From positions 248,001-312,000 of the forward strand of contig CAWDRV010000004.1 of the NCBI GenBank assembly GCA_963804825.1: a DNA stretch of 64,000 bases, written 5' to 3'. Below, piece by piece: positions 34,258 through 43,183 of the stretch (the first letter of the stretch is position 1; each line of letters starts with the position of its first letter). Source of the stretch: JBKQVT01 sp963804825. Its GTDB lineage: Bacteria > Planctomycetota > Planctomycetia > Pirellulales > Thermoguttaceae. Made by a program: the position numbers and the translations under genes. The notes beneath the pieces were generated by a model that saw only the letters and a program-made list of their open reading frames with translations, was not told the origin of the DNA and did no database searches.

Positions 34258-35951
34258 ACGAGCGCGCGTGTGAAGCGGTGGGCATTGATCTGGGTACGAC
34301 CTACTCGTCGCTGGCGTACATGGATCAGAACATGGTCCCGCGCGTCGTCACCGACAGTTCCGGCCAGTCGGTGATGCCGAGCGTCGTCTTTTTCGACGCC
34401 GACGAGATCATCGTGGGCGAGATGGCACTACAGCAGGCCAAGCTATGCGCCGAGCGGATCGTGCAGTTCATCAAGGTCCACATGGGCGACATGTGGCGAA
34501 AAGAGATTCTCGGCCGCACCCAAACCCCCGAGAGCATCTCCGCCATCATCCTCGGCCAGCTCGTCAAGGAGGCGGAACCGCAGATCGGGCCCATCGCCAA
34601 GGCGGTGATCACCGTGCCCGCCTACTTCACGGAGAAACGCCGCCGCGCCACGCAGCAAGCGGGCGAAATCGCCGGTCTGGACGTGATCGGCACCCTCAAC
34701 GAGCCGATGGCAGCGACCCTCGCCTACGGGTTGCATCGCACCGACCGCGAACAGATCGTCGTCGTCTACGACCTGGGCGGCGGGACCTTCAACGTCACCG
34801 TGGTGCGAATCTCTCCCAACGCGCTCGAGGAACTGGCGACAACCGGCAACCGGCAACTCGGCGGCCGGGACTGGGACCAGGTCCTGATCGACTACGTGGC
34901 CGACGACTTCCAAAAGAAGCACGGCGCGGATCTTCGCACCGATCCCCAGGCCATGCAAGACCTCTTCCTGGAAACTGAAAAGGCCAAGAGACGGCTGGGA
35001 CGAATGGCGAAGACCTCGATGCGCGTTCATGGTTTCGGGCACGATCATCACGTGGAGATCACGCGCGAGAACTTCGAGGAGCTTACCGCCCACCTCCTCC
35101 AGGCCACCAAGCTGACCACCGAGATGGCCGTCCGCGACGCGAGGTTGAAATGGAGCCAGGTGGCGCGGGTTGTCCTCGTCGGCGGCTCGACGCACATGCC
35201 GGCGGTGCGGGAGATGCTAAAGAAAGTCAGCGGGCAGCCGCCCGACGTGGGCGTCAATCCCGTCGTGGCGGTGGCGCTGGGGGCGGCCATCTACGCGCAC
35301 ATGCTGGAAACCGGCCATGCGATGAAGGCCATCCAGCAACGTGCCGCCACGGACACCGAAGAGCCGGCCCGCGCGGAGGAACCGCGGATCTTCGTCACGC
35401 CTCCGCCCGTCCCCGAGGTCCCCGGGGTGCCGACCGTCCGCTTCGTCACCGCCCACGGCGTGGGCGTGAAGGCCCAGGCCGGCACCTCGACGCGATGGGT
35501 CAACAAGGTGCTGATTCACAAGAACACCCGCGTCCCCTGCCAGACCACGATGCAGTTCCGCACGCGGAGGACGGGGCCGAATTCGGACATCAAGATCTGC
35601 ATCACCCAGGGGGACACGACCGATGTCGCCGTGGCGGAGCAGTTGGGCATCGGAACGATCAGCGGCTTGCCACCCGACGAGCCCGACGGCCAACCGGTCA
35701 ATATCACGATGGAGTTCGACGCCCAGGGGCGCCTGCACATTCGCGCCATCTACGTGCCGCGGAACCAGCAGATGCAGATGTCGCTGGAGATCCCCGGCGG
35801 ACTCCGCCCGGAGGAAGTGGTCGAGCATCGCCGCTTCCTGGAGAGCACCGGCTTCTTCCAGGCCCCGGCCGCAGAGCCGCCGCTGGTGGCGCTGGAGAAC
35901 GCCGATGACGACGATGACGACGACATCTCGCTCCTGGAGGCGATTGAATGA
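34254..35951 (+). CDS. divergent Hsp70 (DnaK-like) chaperone
   Basis: 565 residues. Actin-fold ATPase signatures are clear: VGIDLGTTYSSLAYM, VVVYDLGGGTFNVTVV and VARVVLVGGSTHMPAVREML. The substrate-binding part is shortened and divergent, and a run of seven Asp lies near the C-terminus. DnaK normally works with a J-protein and GrpE; two membrane proteins in this cluster (22485, 40512) have J-like domains lacking HPD. It is coupled to the sigma gene before it and convergent with the response regulator. Not the housekeeping dnaK, judging by its length and tail. Confidence 0.85.
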   Translation: MNERACEAVGIDLGTTYSSLAYMDQNMVPRVVTDSSGQSVMPSVVFFDADEIIVGEMALQQAKLCAERIVQFIKVHMGDMWRKEILGRTQTPESISAIILGQLVKEAEPQIGPIAKAVITVPAYFTEKRRRATQQAGEIAGLDVIGTLNEPMAATLAYGLHRTDREQIVVVYDLGGGTFNVTVVRISPNALEELATTGNRQLGGRDWDQVLIDYVADDFQKKHGADLRTDPQAMQDLFLETEKAKRRLGRMAKTSMRVHGFGHDHHVEITRENFEELTAHLLQATKLTTEMAVRDARLKWSQVARVVLVGGSTHMPAVREMLKKVSGQPPDVGVNPVVAVALGAAIYAHMLETGHAMKAIQQRAATDTEEPARAEEPRIFVTPPPVPEVPGVPTVRFVTAHGVGVKAQAGTSTRWVNKVLIHKNTRVPCQTTMQFRTRRTGPNSDIKICITQGDTTDVAVAEQLGIGTISGLPPDEPDGQPVNITMEFDAQGRLHIRAIYVPRNQQMQMSLEIPGGLRPEEVVEHRRFLESTGFFQAPAAEPPLVALENADDDDDDDISLLEAIE

Positions 35952-35972
35952 CTGGGCCGGCACCCTCGGCGC

Positions 35973-36389
35973 TCACCGTGACCCGCTGACGGACCCTTTC
36001 TCCAAGCACTCGACGACGCGGGCGCGGAGGCTGTCGCGGCTCGACTGGGCATCCTCCTTGCACACCACCGGGACGCCGATCATCCGCTCCAACTCCTCCC
36101 GCGTCGTCAACGCATCGGTCAAGGCCGAAGTGTAGACGATGATCGGCAAGTTGGGCTGCGTGCGGCGCAGGCGGGCGCAGACGGCGGCCGCGTCGTCCAG
36201 CGGCTGGGTGCCCGGCATGAGGTGGTCCAAGATCAGCAGGTCGACGCCCCCTTGCGCAAGGCGCGCCAGCGCAGACTCGAAGTCGTCGGCAAACTCCACC
36301 TCGTACTTGGGGGAAAACAGCGCCGATACATATTGCCGCCAGCCGCGCTCGTCGTCGGCGTGCAAGATCACCTTTCGTCGTTCAGTCAT
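35973..36389 (-). CDS. single-domain response regulator
   Basis: 138 residues, a receiver domain only: acidic HADDERGW, phospho-acceptor Asp in GVDLLILDHLMPG, and IIVYTSALTD; the conserved Lys lies in VVCKEDA. Start MTERRKVILHADD overlaps the histidine kinase stop (ATGACTGA), so the kinase before it is its probable phosphodonor. With no output domain it may act by protein contact. Confidence 0.85.
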   Translation of the reverse strand: MTERRKVILHADDERGWRQYVSALFSPKYEVEFADDFESALARLAQGGVDLLILDHLMPGTQPLDDAAAVCARLRRTQPNLPIIVYTSALTDALTTREELERMIGVPVVCKEDAQSSRDSLRARVVECLEKGSVSGSR

Positions 36390-38166
36390 CGTCAATCTCC
36401 TCACAAGTTGGTGCTTTCGATCCTGCGCGGTATTGCGCGTAATCGGGAATGATCGTCAAACGTGGTCGGATGGCCTCGACGGCCGCGAGGCGTGCCTCTT
36501 CGGTCTTGGGCAGGCTGAAGGAGACCACCGTGCCGGGCGCATACGTGCCTTGCGGCTCGGTCGAGGTGGCGATCCGCACCTGGCCGCCGAGTCGCCCGAC
36601 GATATCGGCGACCAGGTAGACTCCCAGTCCCATGCCTTGCCTGTTCTCCCCCGTCACGAAGGGATTGCCCAATTGATCGAGAATTCCGCAGGGAATCCCG
36701 CCGGCGTCGTCGCAGACGCTCATCAGACAGAAGCGGCGGGGGGCGTCGAAATCGTCGCCGGAGACGAGCTGGATGGTCCCGCTCCGTTTTTCGTGCCGGC
36801 GCCATGCCTCGTGCAGCACGCACAAGGAGTTCTTCACGCAATTGACCAGCACCTGCTGGACGGCCGGCTGGTCAATGACCGCGCGGTGCGACTCGCGGCA
36901 GGCGTTCACCAGTTTCACGTCGGCCCGGTGCGCTTGATCGAGGAAGTATCGCTGGCACATGTCGAGCACTTCGTCGGCCACGACGCGGAGCGCGACTTCG
37001 CGCGGCTGCAAGTCGCCCAGGCCGGTGCGGGCCCGGCGGATCGCATCGCGGGTGATCTGGCGGAGGAAGACCAGGTCCTGCTTGACAAATTGCCAGGAGG
37101 GGTCTTGGGCCAGGGCGGGAAAGCCCTGTTCCACGCCGATCATGTTCTTTCCCAGGGCGTCGAGTACCGGTCGGGCGTCGTGCGACAGCCCACTGACGGC
37201 CTCGCCGGCCGCGGCCGCCGCCCGCCAGCGGCTGCGCTGCTCGGCGTCGGCGGCCCGATTGATCAGCAACGAGGCCACGGTCCCCAGCAAGCAGAGCAAC
37301 TGGGTGTCACGGCGCGTCAGCGGCCGGCCTTGACCGGCGATCGTGTGGATCTGCAAGAAACCGTGGATGGCGCCCACCCGCCACAGCGGCAGGCACACGC
37401 AGGAGTCCATCGTCCGGCGCAGCACGCTGGGGGCGTCGGGGAGCGACGTGCCGGTGCCGTAAAACAGCGGTTTCTTTTGGGCGTAGGTCTGCGCCAGGAT
37501 GTGAAAGCTGTACTTCGCCTCGACTCCCTGGTCGGCGCCGCGGCGGGGCGCGAAAACCACGCTGCCGATGTCGATGGACCCGGGCTGCAACTGCTCACCG
37601 CAACCGGGCAGCAAGTCGATCAGCACCACGTAGGCGGCATCGGGAAAAACCTTGGCCAAGGCGTCGCAGATGGCCGCCCGCGTCTCCTGCATGCTGGTCG
37701 CATCCAGCGAGGGCAGGTCGAGAAACGCCCGCAACTGGGCAATCTGCTGCGCCGCCAGGGGCACTTCCTCGTGCGGTCCCTGGTGGTTCGCGTCCACCGA
37801 CATGGTGCCCAGGTAATCGCCCTCGTCGCCGCGCGACATCTGGGCCGCCTCGGCCGTGACCGCCTCGACCAGGATCGTGGTGTTTCCCAAAATGATCTCG
37901 TCGTCGCTCTTGACTTCCCAGTCCGATTTCAGCGGTCCCAGCCAAATCGTCTCGCCGCCGCTGCGGACGAACGAGCCGTTACGGCTCAAGAGGTCGCGGT
38001 AGAGGCAGCGGGCGCCGATGTAGAGGAACTCGCCGTGCAGGTGCGAAACCTTGTTGTCCTTGAGCACGAGGTCGCAGTCCGCCCAGCGCCCGACGCTCAC
38101 GACGCCCTGCCGGGTCTTGATCTGCTCGCCCTTGTCCGGCCCCTTGGTCACGCGAATATGGATCAT
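36382..38166 (-). CDS. FHA-GAF histidine kinase
   Basis: 594 residues. FHA domain first (VSVGRWADCDLVL...VSHLHGEFLYIG...LLSRNGSFV), then a GAF-like domain (~150-330), a dimerisation/phospho-acceptor helix with GEAVSGLSHDARPVL, and HATPase: N box QQVLVNCVKNSL, G1 VCDDAGGIP, F box PFVTG, G2 GMGLGVYLVADIVGRLGG. Cytoplasmic; no membrane helix. The FHA domain should read a phosphothreonine, probably made by one of the cluster kinases. Operon with the response regulator. Confidence 0.85.
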   Translation of the reverse strand: MIHIRVTKGPDKGEQIKTRQGVVSVGRWADCDLVLKDNKVSHLHGEFLYIGARCLYRDLLSRNGSFVRSGGETIWLGPLKSDWEVKSDDEIILGNTTILVEAVTAEAAQMSRGDEGDYLGTMSVDANHQGPHEEVPLAAQQIAQLRAFLDLPSLDATSMQETRAAICDALAKVFPDAAYVVLIDLLPGCGEQLQPGSIDIGSVVFAPRRGADQGVEAKYSFHILAQTYAQKKPLFYGTGTSLPDAPSVLRRTMDSCVCLPLWRVGAIHGFLQIHTIAGQGRPLTRRDTQLLCLLGTVASLLINRAADAEQRSRWRAAAAAGEAVSGLSHDARPVLDALGKNMIGVEQGFPALAQDPSWQFVKQDLVFLRQITRDAIRRARTGLGDLQPREVALRVVADEVLDMCQRYFLDQAHRADVKLVNACRESHRAVIDQPAVQQVLVNCVKNSLCVLHEAWRRHEKRSGTIQLVSGDDFDAPRRFCLMSVCDDAGGIPCGILDQLGNPFVTGENRQGMGLGVYLVADIVGRLGGQVRIATSTEPQGTYAPGTVVSFSLPKTEEARLAAVEAIRPRLTIIPDYAQYRAGSKAPTCEEIDDD

Positions 38167-38194
38167 GGTTGCAGTCCCCGATGAGCGAGGCGAT

Positions 38195-39610
38195 TTACTT
38201 GCGCCGCCATTTCTGCAACTCGTCTCTGGCCGCGTCTTCCGTCTTCTTGGCGACGATCTTTGTTACCCAGTCGGGGTGGGAAGCCGATATCCGCCGATTC
38301 GAGCTGGCCCGTTGGGACTTCAACTCCTTGATCTGCTTTCTCGACTCGCTGCGCACCTCGTCGAGCGTGCCGGAGATGACGTCGCCCCAGAGGAGTTTGC
38401 CTTTCTGGAACACGCCGACGACGTAGTATTTCTCGGATCCTTCCGGCTTGGCCAGCGGCTTCTTGCCGTCCTTTGCCGAGCGCCCGATGGCTGCGAAGTT
38501 GTCCACGCCGTCGGAGCCGCGCGAAGCGGCGGCCGTCACTTCGACGGCCACGCTGTCCCAATACGAGATCCCTGCCGGGTCCGTGACGGTGATTCTTACT
38601 CGATAGGACCCAGGTTCAGAGTACTCGTGCAACGCGGCGACGGAGCCGGCCGGATTACTGCCGGCAGAGCCGTCGGCCGGCGCGGAACAACTTGCCCTGA
38701 CCGTTGCAGGTTGCACCTGACCGCCGTCGCCCCAGTCAATGGCGGCCGTACACCGACCACTGTCTTCCGGAAGCCAAACGCTCGCTCGGACAAGCACCCG
38801 CGTGCCCGATTGAGCCGAAATCAATTTCCTCTCGGCGGTCACGACCAGGGGTGCACTGACAACGGAAATCCTGCTCCCCGCCCCACCGTGGTCGCCGCCT
38901 CGATTGGTGATCAACACCGATGCCATGTACGCGCCCTTGTGGGCATAGCGGTGCGTCGCGGAAACAGTCCCCTTGATGCGCCCCGGCCGGGCGAACGTGT
39001 CCGCCGCCTGTTCGACCACCGTGCCCACCGTGATCACGCCGTCTCCCCACTCGATTTGGGCCTGGTGTGGTGACGATAAGCCGGCGTCCTCGAAGGTCAC
39101 CTGCAACTCCGCCACCCTCCCCTGCGTCACGGTCTGGTCGGCTATCGATTCGACCGCGAGCACTACAGGATGAGGGAGCGAACGCAAGAAAACGGGTGAA
39201 GCCTTTAGCACGATCTTGTCCCAGGTGCTCTCGGTGGCAACCGTGCCTTCGATCCACAGCAGATTGCCTGCGCGCTCACGGGAGAAGTCGATCTCGCCAG
39301 CATCCGAAATATCGATCTCCAGCACCTGGACAGTCGTATCCGTTTGCCCCGGGGGTGGGCCGACGCAAAGGCGTCTGTCGTAGGGGCGATACGCTACGAA
39401 GCGGGCTGTTCCATGGACGATCGTCCCCGCGGGCGGATGAAATCGCCACGCCCTGGCCAGGTCGTCCGTCTCGACTTGTCCAGACGCGCTCCGCAGCATC
39501 ACGATGATATCCCGCAGTTGGACTAGCCGCGCGTGCGGTTCGATGCGAAAGCGGACGTTTCCCGGCGGGGACGGGACCGCTTCGCCTTCGATCCGGACCA
39601 AATCGCCCAA
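38195..39610 (-). CDS. PKD-repeat C-terminal part of J-like membrane protein
   Basis: Contains at least two PKD-like beta domains (QIEWGDGVITVGTVVEQAAD and CTAAIDWGDGGQVQPATVRA, with HRYAHKGAY and LHEYSEPGSYRV strands) and a basic C-terminal tail (KQIKELKSQRASSNRRISAS). It joins the ORF at 39523-40512 near 39640, where NDEGRFFLGDLVRIEGE bridges the two frames. Probably the extracytoplasmic sensor part. Confidence 0.65.
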   Translation of the reverse strand: MGDLVRIEGEAVPSPPGNVRFRIEPHARLVQLRDIIVMLRSASGQVETDDLARAWRFHPPAGTIVHGTARFVAYRPYDRRLCVGPPPGQTDTTVQVLEIDISDAGEIDFSRERAGNLLWIEGTVATESTWDKIVLKASPVFLRSLPHPVVLAVESIADQTVTQGRVAELQVTFEDAGLSSPHQAQIEWGDGVITVGTVVEQAADTFARPGRIKGTVSATHRYAHKGAYMASVLITNRGGDHGGAGSRISVVSAPLVVTAERKLISAQSGTRVLVRASVWLPEDSGRCTAAIDWGDGGQVQPATVRASCSAPADGSAGSNPAGSVAALHEYSEPGSYRVRITVTDPAGISYWDSVAVEVTAAASRGSDGVDNFAAIGRSAKDGKKPLAKPEGSEKYYVVGVFQKGKLLWGDVISGTLDEVRSESRKQIKELKSQRASSNRRISASHPDWVTKIVAKKTEDAARDELQKWRRK

Positions 39611-40512
39611 GAAAAACCTTCCCTCATCATTCCTGCCGGAAAATCGTGCTGCCAGGCGCGCGAGACAGCGGCGTCTGGGGTGAAAGCCTCCACCAGGCTC
39701 GGCCCCCCAGGATTCGTACTAGGCAAGACCGTGCCGACAAGCACGTGGAGCTCGTTGCCATGGCTGCGAATGTCGAGCAACTTGCCTTCCCAGGCTTTGT
39801 CCTGCGCTGTCGGGGTCACCGTGCCGGACGCTGCTCTCGTCTTGGTGGAAGACGATCCTCGATCAATCGCGCCGGCCATCGGGTCGCCGCCGAACCATCC
39901 GGCAGCGTGATATCCCGCCAAGGCCAGGATTCCCAGAAGCGTCGTGGCGATCGCAGTCACCCCCCACTCTTTCGTCCACAATCCGTGGAAGAGGCGTCTG
40001 GACCGCGGTCTGCCGCTCTTGGAGGACGGTTGCAGCGCGGCGTAGGAAGGAGACAAAACCGGTTCGACGGCCTGGGTTTCGGCAACCCCAAGCACAAGTG
40101 TATCGCCCTGTGCCTTCAGAACCGCTTCGGCCACCGCGGGCAACTGGTCCGGCACCACGTTACCTTCCGCTTCCAGCCACTCCTGCACGCCATCCAAAGA
40201 CCAAGGCACGCTCGGATCCCCGCAGATCGCACCGTAAGCCTCTCGGAAAGAAGCGACGATCTTCCCGTGGTGCGCCTCGATCTTTTGCGGGTCGGAAAGA
40301 ATGTCCTCGGCGCGGCCAAGCTCCCTCTGAAGCTTGACGGCCCGCGCCGCGACCTGCGGATCGGCGTGGTTCTGATAGGGGAGCAAGTCGGCGTACGCCG
40401 TGCGAACGCCTTCGAGCAATTCTTCCCGGTGCGGATCGAATCGCCGTCGGCCCAGCAGATCGTACAAATCCGCAGGCTGTCGCTCGGTCTTGAGCCAATC
40501 GCGAATCGCCAT
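39523..40512 (-). CDS. J-like domain membrane protein, N-terminal part
   Basis: Starts MAIRDWLKTERQPADLYDLLG with GAAGGGC upstream. Residues ~13-75 match a J domain in layout (AYADLLPYQNHADP then ILSDPQKIEAHHGKI) but the HPD tripeptide is absent. A membrane helix (AIATTLLGILALAGYHAAGW) follows near 200-220. Paralogue of the gene starting at 22485. The frame is lost near 39640, so true coding continues in the 38195-39610 frame. Confidence 0.7.
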   Translation of the reverse strand: MAIRDWLKTERQPADLYDLLGRRRFDPHREELLEGVRTAYADLLPYQNHADPQVAARAVKLQRELGRAEDILSDPQKIEAHHGKIVASFREAYGAICGDPSVPWSLDGVQEWLEAEGNVVPDQLPAVAEAVLKAQGDTLVLGVAETQAVEPVLSPSYAALQPSSKSGRPRSRRLFHGLWTKEWGVTAIATTLLGILALAGYHAAGWFGGDPMAGAIDRGSSSTKTRAASGTVTPTAQDKAWEGKLLDIRSHGNELHVLVGTVLPSTNPGGPSLVEAFTPDAAVSRAWQHDFPAGMMREGFSWAIWSGSKAKRSRPRRETSAFASNRTRG

Positions 40513-40938
40513 GGTTGCCCTTCGTCCAAGCGGCGTCCATGAAGCAACCCCTCCGCCCGCACCGTCGCGGGACGGACGGTTTGCGATAAGTCAATTCGCC
40601 TCCGCTCTTTGATACGCCACAGCCTGTTCCAGATTTCAGCGTCCCGCCGATGGCTGGCCGCTAGATTACCATTATAGCCTCGCCGTTGGGGAGGACAATC
40701 ACCACACCGCGACCGGGGGCGAGCTATCGACGGCGAAGATTCTGCCTTTGGACCGCTTCGGGTCGGATGGCGCAAGTGTCAGTCGCGAAAGCACTTGCCG
40801 AGTGCCTTACCCGCTGCGCAAGTGTGTCACTGGTCTTGCCGGTGGCACACCACCTCGGCCCCGTTATCGTCAGTGCCACTCGCCGCCTTGGCGTGAAATA
40901 CTCATGTCCGGCGGCGCTTAGGTTCCGGGGTGATCATG
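40513..40938. other. intergenic stretch without recognised gene
   Basis: No ORF with convincing codon pattern, RNA gene or strong repeat was seen between the J-like gene start and the small island genes. Confidence 0.5.
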
Positions 40939-41163
40939 TCAACGCTGGATCGTGCAATTCGGCAATGCCTGCTGGAGCTTCCGTACACCGGCGTCCGTGA
41001 CGCTCGTGTTTCGCAGGTCCACGTGCCGCCCGTCTCCGATGCGAAACCCGGCGCGGGAGCGGTGCCGCAGCAACTGCCGCTCGCCGATCACCTCGCCCAG
41101 GGGCGTCGAGTTCAGCAGGCGGACCAGTTCGTTCGGTCGCAGCTGTCGCGGGTCAATCGGCAT
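40939..41163 (-). CDS. small island protein, DNA-binding-like
   Basis: 74 residues (MPIDPRQLRPNELVRLLNST...). The QLRPNELVRLLNSTPLGEVI pattern looks like a helix-turn-helix-type start. Overlaps the end of the next small gene by 11 bases, so the two are coupled. Similar pairs accompany planctomycete integrative elements as far as I recall; function unknown. Confidence 0.55.
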   Translation of the reverse strand: MPIDPRQLRPNELVRLLNSTPLGEVIGERQLLRHRSRAGFRIGDGRHVDLRNTSVTDAGVRKLQQALPNCTIQR

Positions 41164-41377
41164 TGCTCAACTCCCGCACCAACCAGGCAGCGTAATGCAC
41201 AAGGTTCATTGTCCCGTTGGGGTTGGTCGGTGCGCCTTCGGCGATGTCCGCCTCGAGCATTTCCACAGTGACTGGCCTCGAACCCGAGGCGGAAAGGATG
41301 CGGGCCATATCCGCCAGCCGTAATGCCTGGGGGTTTAATGGGCCGTCCGGCCGTCCTTCAGGGTTAAGGTCACTCAT
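41153..41377 (-). CDS. small island protein
   Basis: 74 residues (MSDLNPEGRPDGPLNPQALR...). Contains a helical MARILSASGSRPVTVEMLEA stretch. Coupled to the gene at 40939-41163. No family recognised. Confidence 0.5.
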   Translation of the reverse strand: MSDLNPEGRPDGPLNPQALRLADMARILSASGSRPVTVEMLEADIAEGAPTNPNGTMNLVHYAAWLVRELSNAD

Positions 41378-41525
41378 CAGCGAGCCTTTCGGTGCCCAGC
41401 CATTACAAATGAATTACAGAAATCTGGCCCCCGGGCCTCGTAATCCGCTTGATCTTTTTCCGAAAACACGGCTCATGTGTGGATGTGCGAACGAACATGC
41501 GACATCCAACCCAAGGAGAACCAAG

Positions 41526-41876
41526 ATGACCACCAACCGCAAACGGAAAGGAGCCCGCAAGACCAACGCCTACGAGTTGGGCGACGACCTCGTAATCACC
41601 AAGACGACACGTCGGGCCTCCGGCGGCGGAACCTGGGTGTGCGGGACGATCGCCGGATACCGCTTCAACGCCCTGGTCTTTGCCGAGCACGCCGAATGCC
41701 CTGACTACGAGTTGGGCGACAGCCGCATCTCGAAGCTCTGGATCGCCCGGCTCAAGAACAAAGAGACGGTCTTCAACTGGGACCGCGGAATGGACCAGCC
41801 GGCCACCTCTGCCAAAACGCAGGCGGTGGTCGATTTTCTGGCCGACGGATTGGCCGAACACGTTTACGGCAACTAA
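41526..41876 (+). CDS. conserved small protein of accessory region
   Basis: 116 residues from ATG 41526 with AAGGAG eight bases upstream. Basic N-terminus (MTTNRKRKGARKTN) then a compact domain ending SKLWIARLKNKETVFNWDRG. No catalytic motif seen. Followed 34 bases later by the HARE-HTH gene. Confidence 0.6.
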   Translation: MTTNRKRKGARKTNAYELGDDLVITKTTRRASGGGTWVCGTIAGYRFNALVFAEHAECPDYELGDSRISKLWIARLKNKETVFNWDRGMDQPATSAKTQAVVDFLADGLAEHVYGN

Positions 41877-41910
41877 CCCCTGTTTCCCTTTTTCCCAAGG
41901 AGAATGTGTG

Positions 41911-42516
41911 ATGAAGAAGAACGAAGTGAAGATTGGCAAGGTGTACACCGCGAAGGTGACCAACAAGGTCGTCCAGGTGCGGATCGATGCGGAGAGCCGG
42001 TACGGCGGCTGGGACGCGACCAACCTGACCACCGGCAAGAAGGTCCGTGTCCAGTCGGCCCAGCGCCTGCGGGCGGCCGTCGGGGGCGACAGTGCCCAGA
42101 CGGGCGGCAAGAAGGGCAAGGCCACCAAGAAGGCCAAGGCCCCGGCCGAGGCCCAACCGGCGCAAACGTCGGGCCCCACGGCCGAAGATACGGCCAAGGA
42201 CCAGCCGGTCGCCGGCACCGAGCCCGCTGCGGCCGAGAAGGCCGACAAGCCCAAGCGGACGCGGGCCAAGAAGGAGCCCAAGGAGAAACGCATTAGCGGC
42301 CTGGATGCGGCGGCCAAGGTGCTTGAAGAGTCTGGCCAGCCGATGACCTGCAAGGAGATGGTCGAGGCATCCGAGGCCAAGGGCTACTGGAAGTCGCCCG
42401 GCGGTAAGACACCCCACGCGACTCTTTACAGCGCGATCGCCCGCGAGATCAAGGCCAAGGGCGCCGAGGCCCGGTTCTCCAAGGCCGACCGCGGCAAGTT
42501 CACCCGCAAGAGCTGA
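41911..42516 (+). CDS. HARE-HTH domain protein
   Basis: 201 residues. A small N-terminal domain, a long Lys/Ala/Pro-rich linker, then a HARE-HTH winged-helix domain (LDAAAKVLEESGQPMTCKEM ... HATLYSAIAREIKAKG), a domain proposed to read DNA modification or assist transcription. RBS AAGGAG at 41897. Common in planctomycete phage-like islands. Confidence 0.75.
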   Translation: MKKNEVKIGKVYTAKVTNKVVQVRIDAESRYGGWDATNLTTGKKVRVQSAQRLRAAVGGDSAQTGGKKGKATKKAKAPAEAQPAQTSGPTAEDTAKDQPVAGTEPAAAEKADKPKRTRAKKEPKEKRISGLDAAAKVLEESGQPMTCKEMVEASEAKGYWKSPGGKTPHATLYSAIAREIKAKGAEARFSKADRGKFTRKS

Positions 42517-42538
42517 TTTCATTCTCTTCCCTCCTTCC

Positions 42539-42559
42539 AACCCCGGCTAGCCCGGGGTT
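42539..42559. terminator. bidirectional terminator-like hairpin
   Basis: AACCCCGG/CCGGGGTT 8-bp stem with loop CTAGC and TCTCTT after it on the + strand, 22 bases after the HARE-HTH stop. It also overlaps the end of the truncated ParB-like gene. Confidence 0.6.
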
Positions 42560-42693
42560 CTCTTCGGCCTGATCGGCTGGCGGAAGCCGAACTGCCGGAT
42601 CGACTCGGCCACGGCATCAACAGCGGCATCGTTTTGGCGGGGATTGCCCGGGTAGGGCGTGATTCTTGCCAACTCCCATTGCTCGATCTTCAT
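42547..42693 (-). CDS. truncated ParB-like N-terminal fragment
   Basis: 48 residues (MKIEQWELARITPYPGNPRQ...) preceded by GGAGGAGAC. The sequence PYPGNPRQND...IRQFGFRQPI is the start of a ParB/Srx nuclease-like domain. It stops inside the terminator hairpin, before the GHTR-type motif, so it is a remnant. Confidence 0.6.
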   Translation of the reverse strand: MKIEQWELARITPYPGNPRQNDAAVDAVAESIRQFGFRQPIRPKRTPG

Positions 42694-43183
42694 ATCGCGT
42701 CTCCTCCAGTGCGTAAGTACATTGTTTTCAATGGTTTAGAAAAGTCGGACAAGCAAAAGAAAGTCTGTCTATCCGGGGGCCTGTTCCCGCGGGCCAATCG
42801 GCGACGCAAGTTCCTGGGAGGACCCAAGGCCGGGGGGCCCAAAGCGGATACGCTACGTTGGGCCGTGTTGGGCCGCGCGCAACGTTGGGGGAAGGGCAAA
42901 CGGCGCGACACCGGGCCAACGTGCGCAAACGTGGGGCAACAAGGGGCATTGCCTGCGGAGCGGCCGGCCTCCGTCTTGCCGGCGCCGAGGTGTGCGCCTC
43001 TGCGGTTGAATTGTCAGAATATCCAGAGCGCTTTTCGGCAAGGTCGTGCGCGATGGCCAGGGTTGATTGGCGCAGCGCGGAATGGAGAGCGCGGGAAGCA
43101 CTACGCATGGCGTCCTCCCGTTGCCTGGATGATAGCGGCGATAGTATCGCGGATCGCAGAGGGAAGAGTGGGCCACGCGTCGA
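42694..43183. other. accessory-region gap
   Basis: Overlapping ORFs on both strands look like chance. The leftward alternate frame 44003-43101 ends LASVIDAWPTLPSAIRDTIA, a stretch typical of planctomycete integrase C-termini, so this gap may hold the decayed end of the integrase. Confidence 0.4.
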
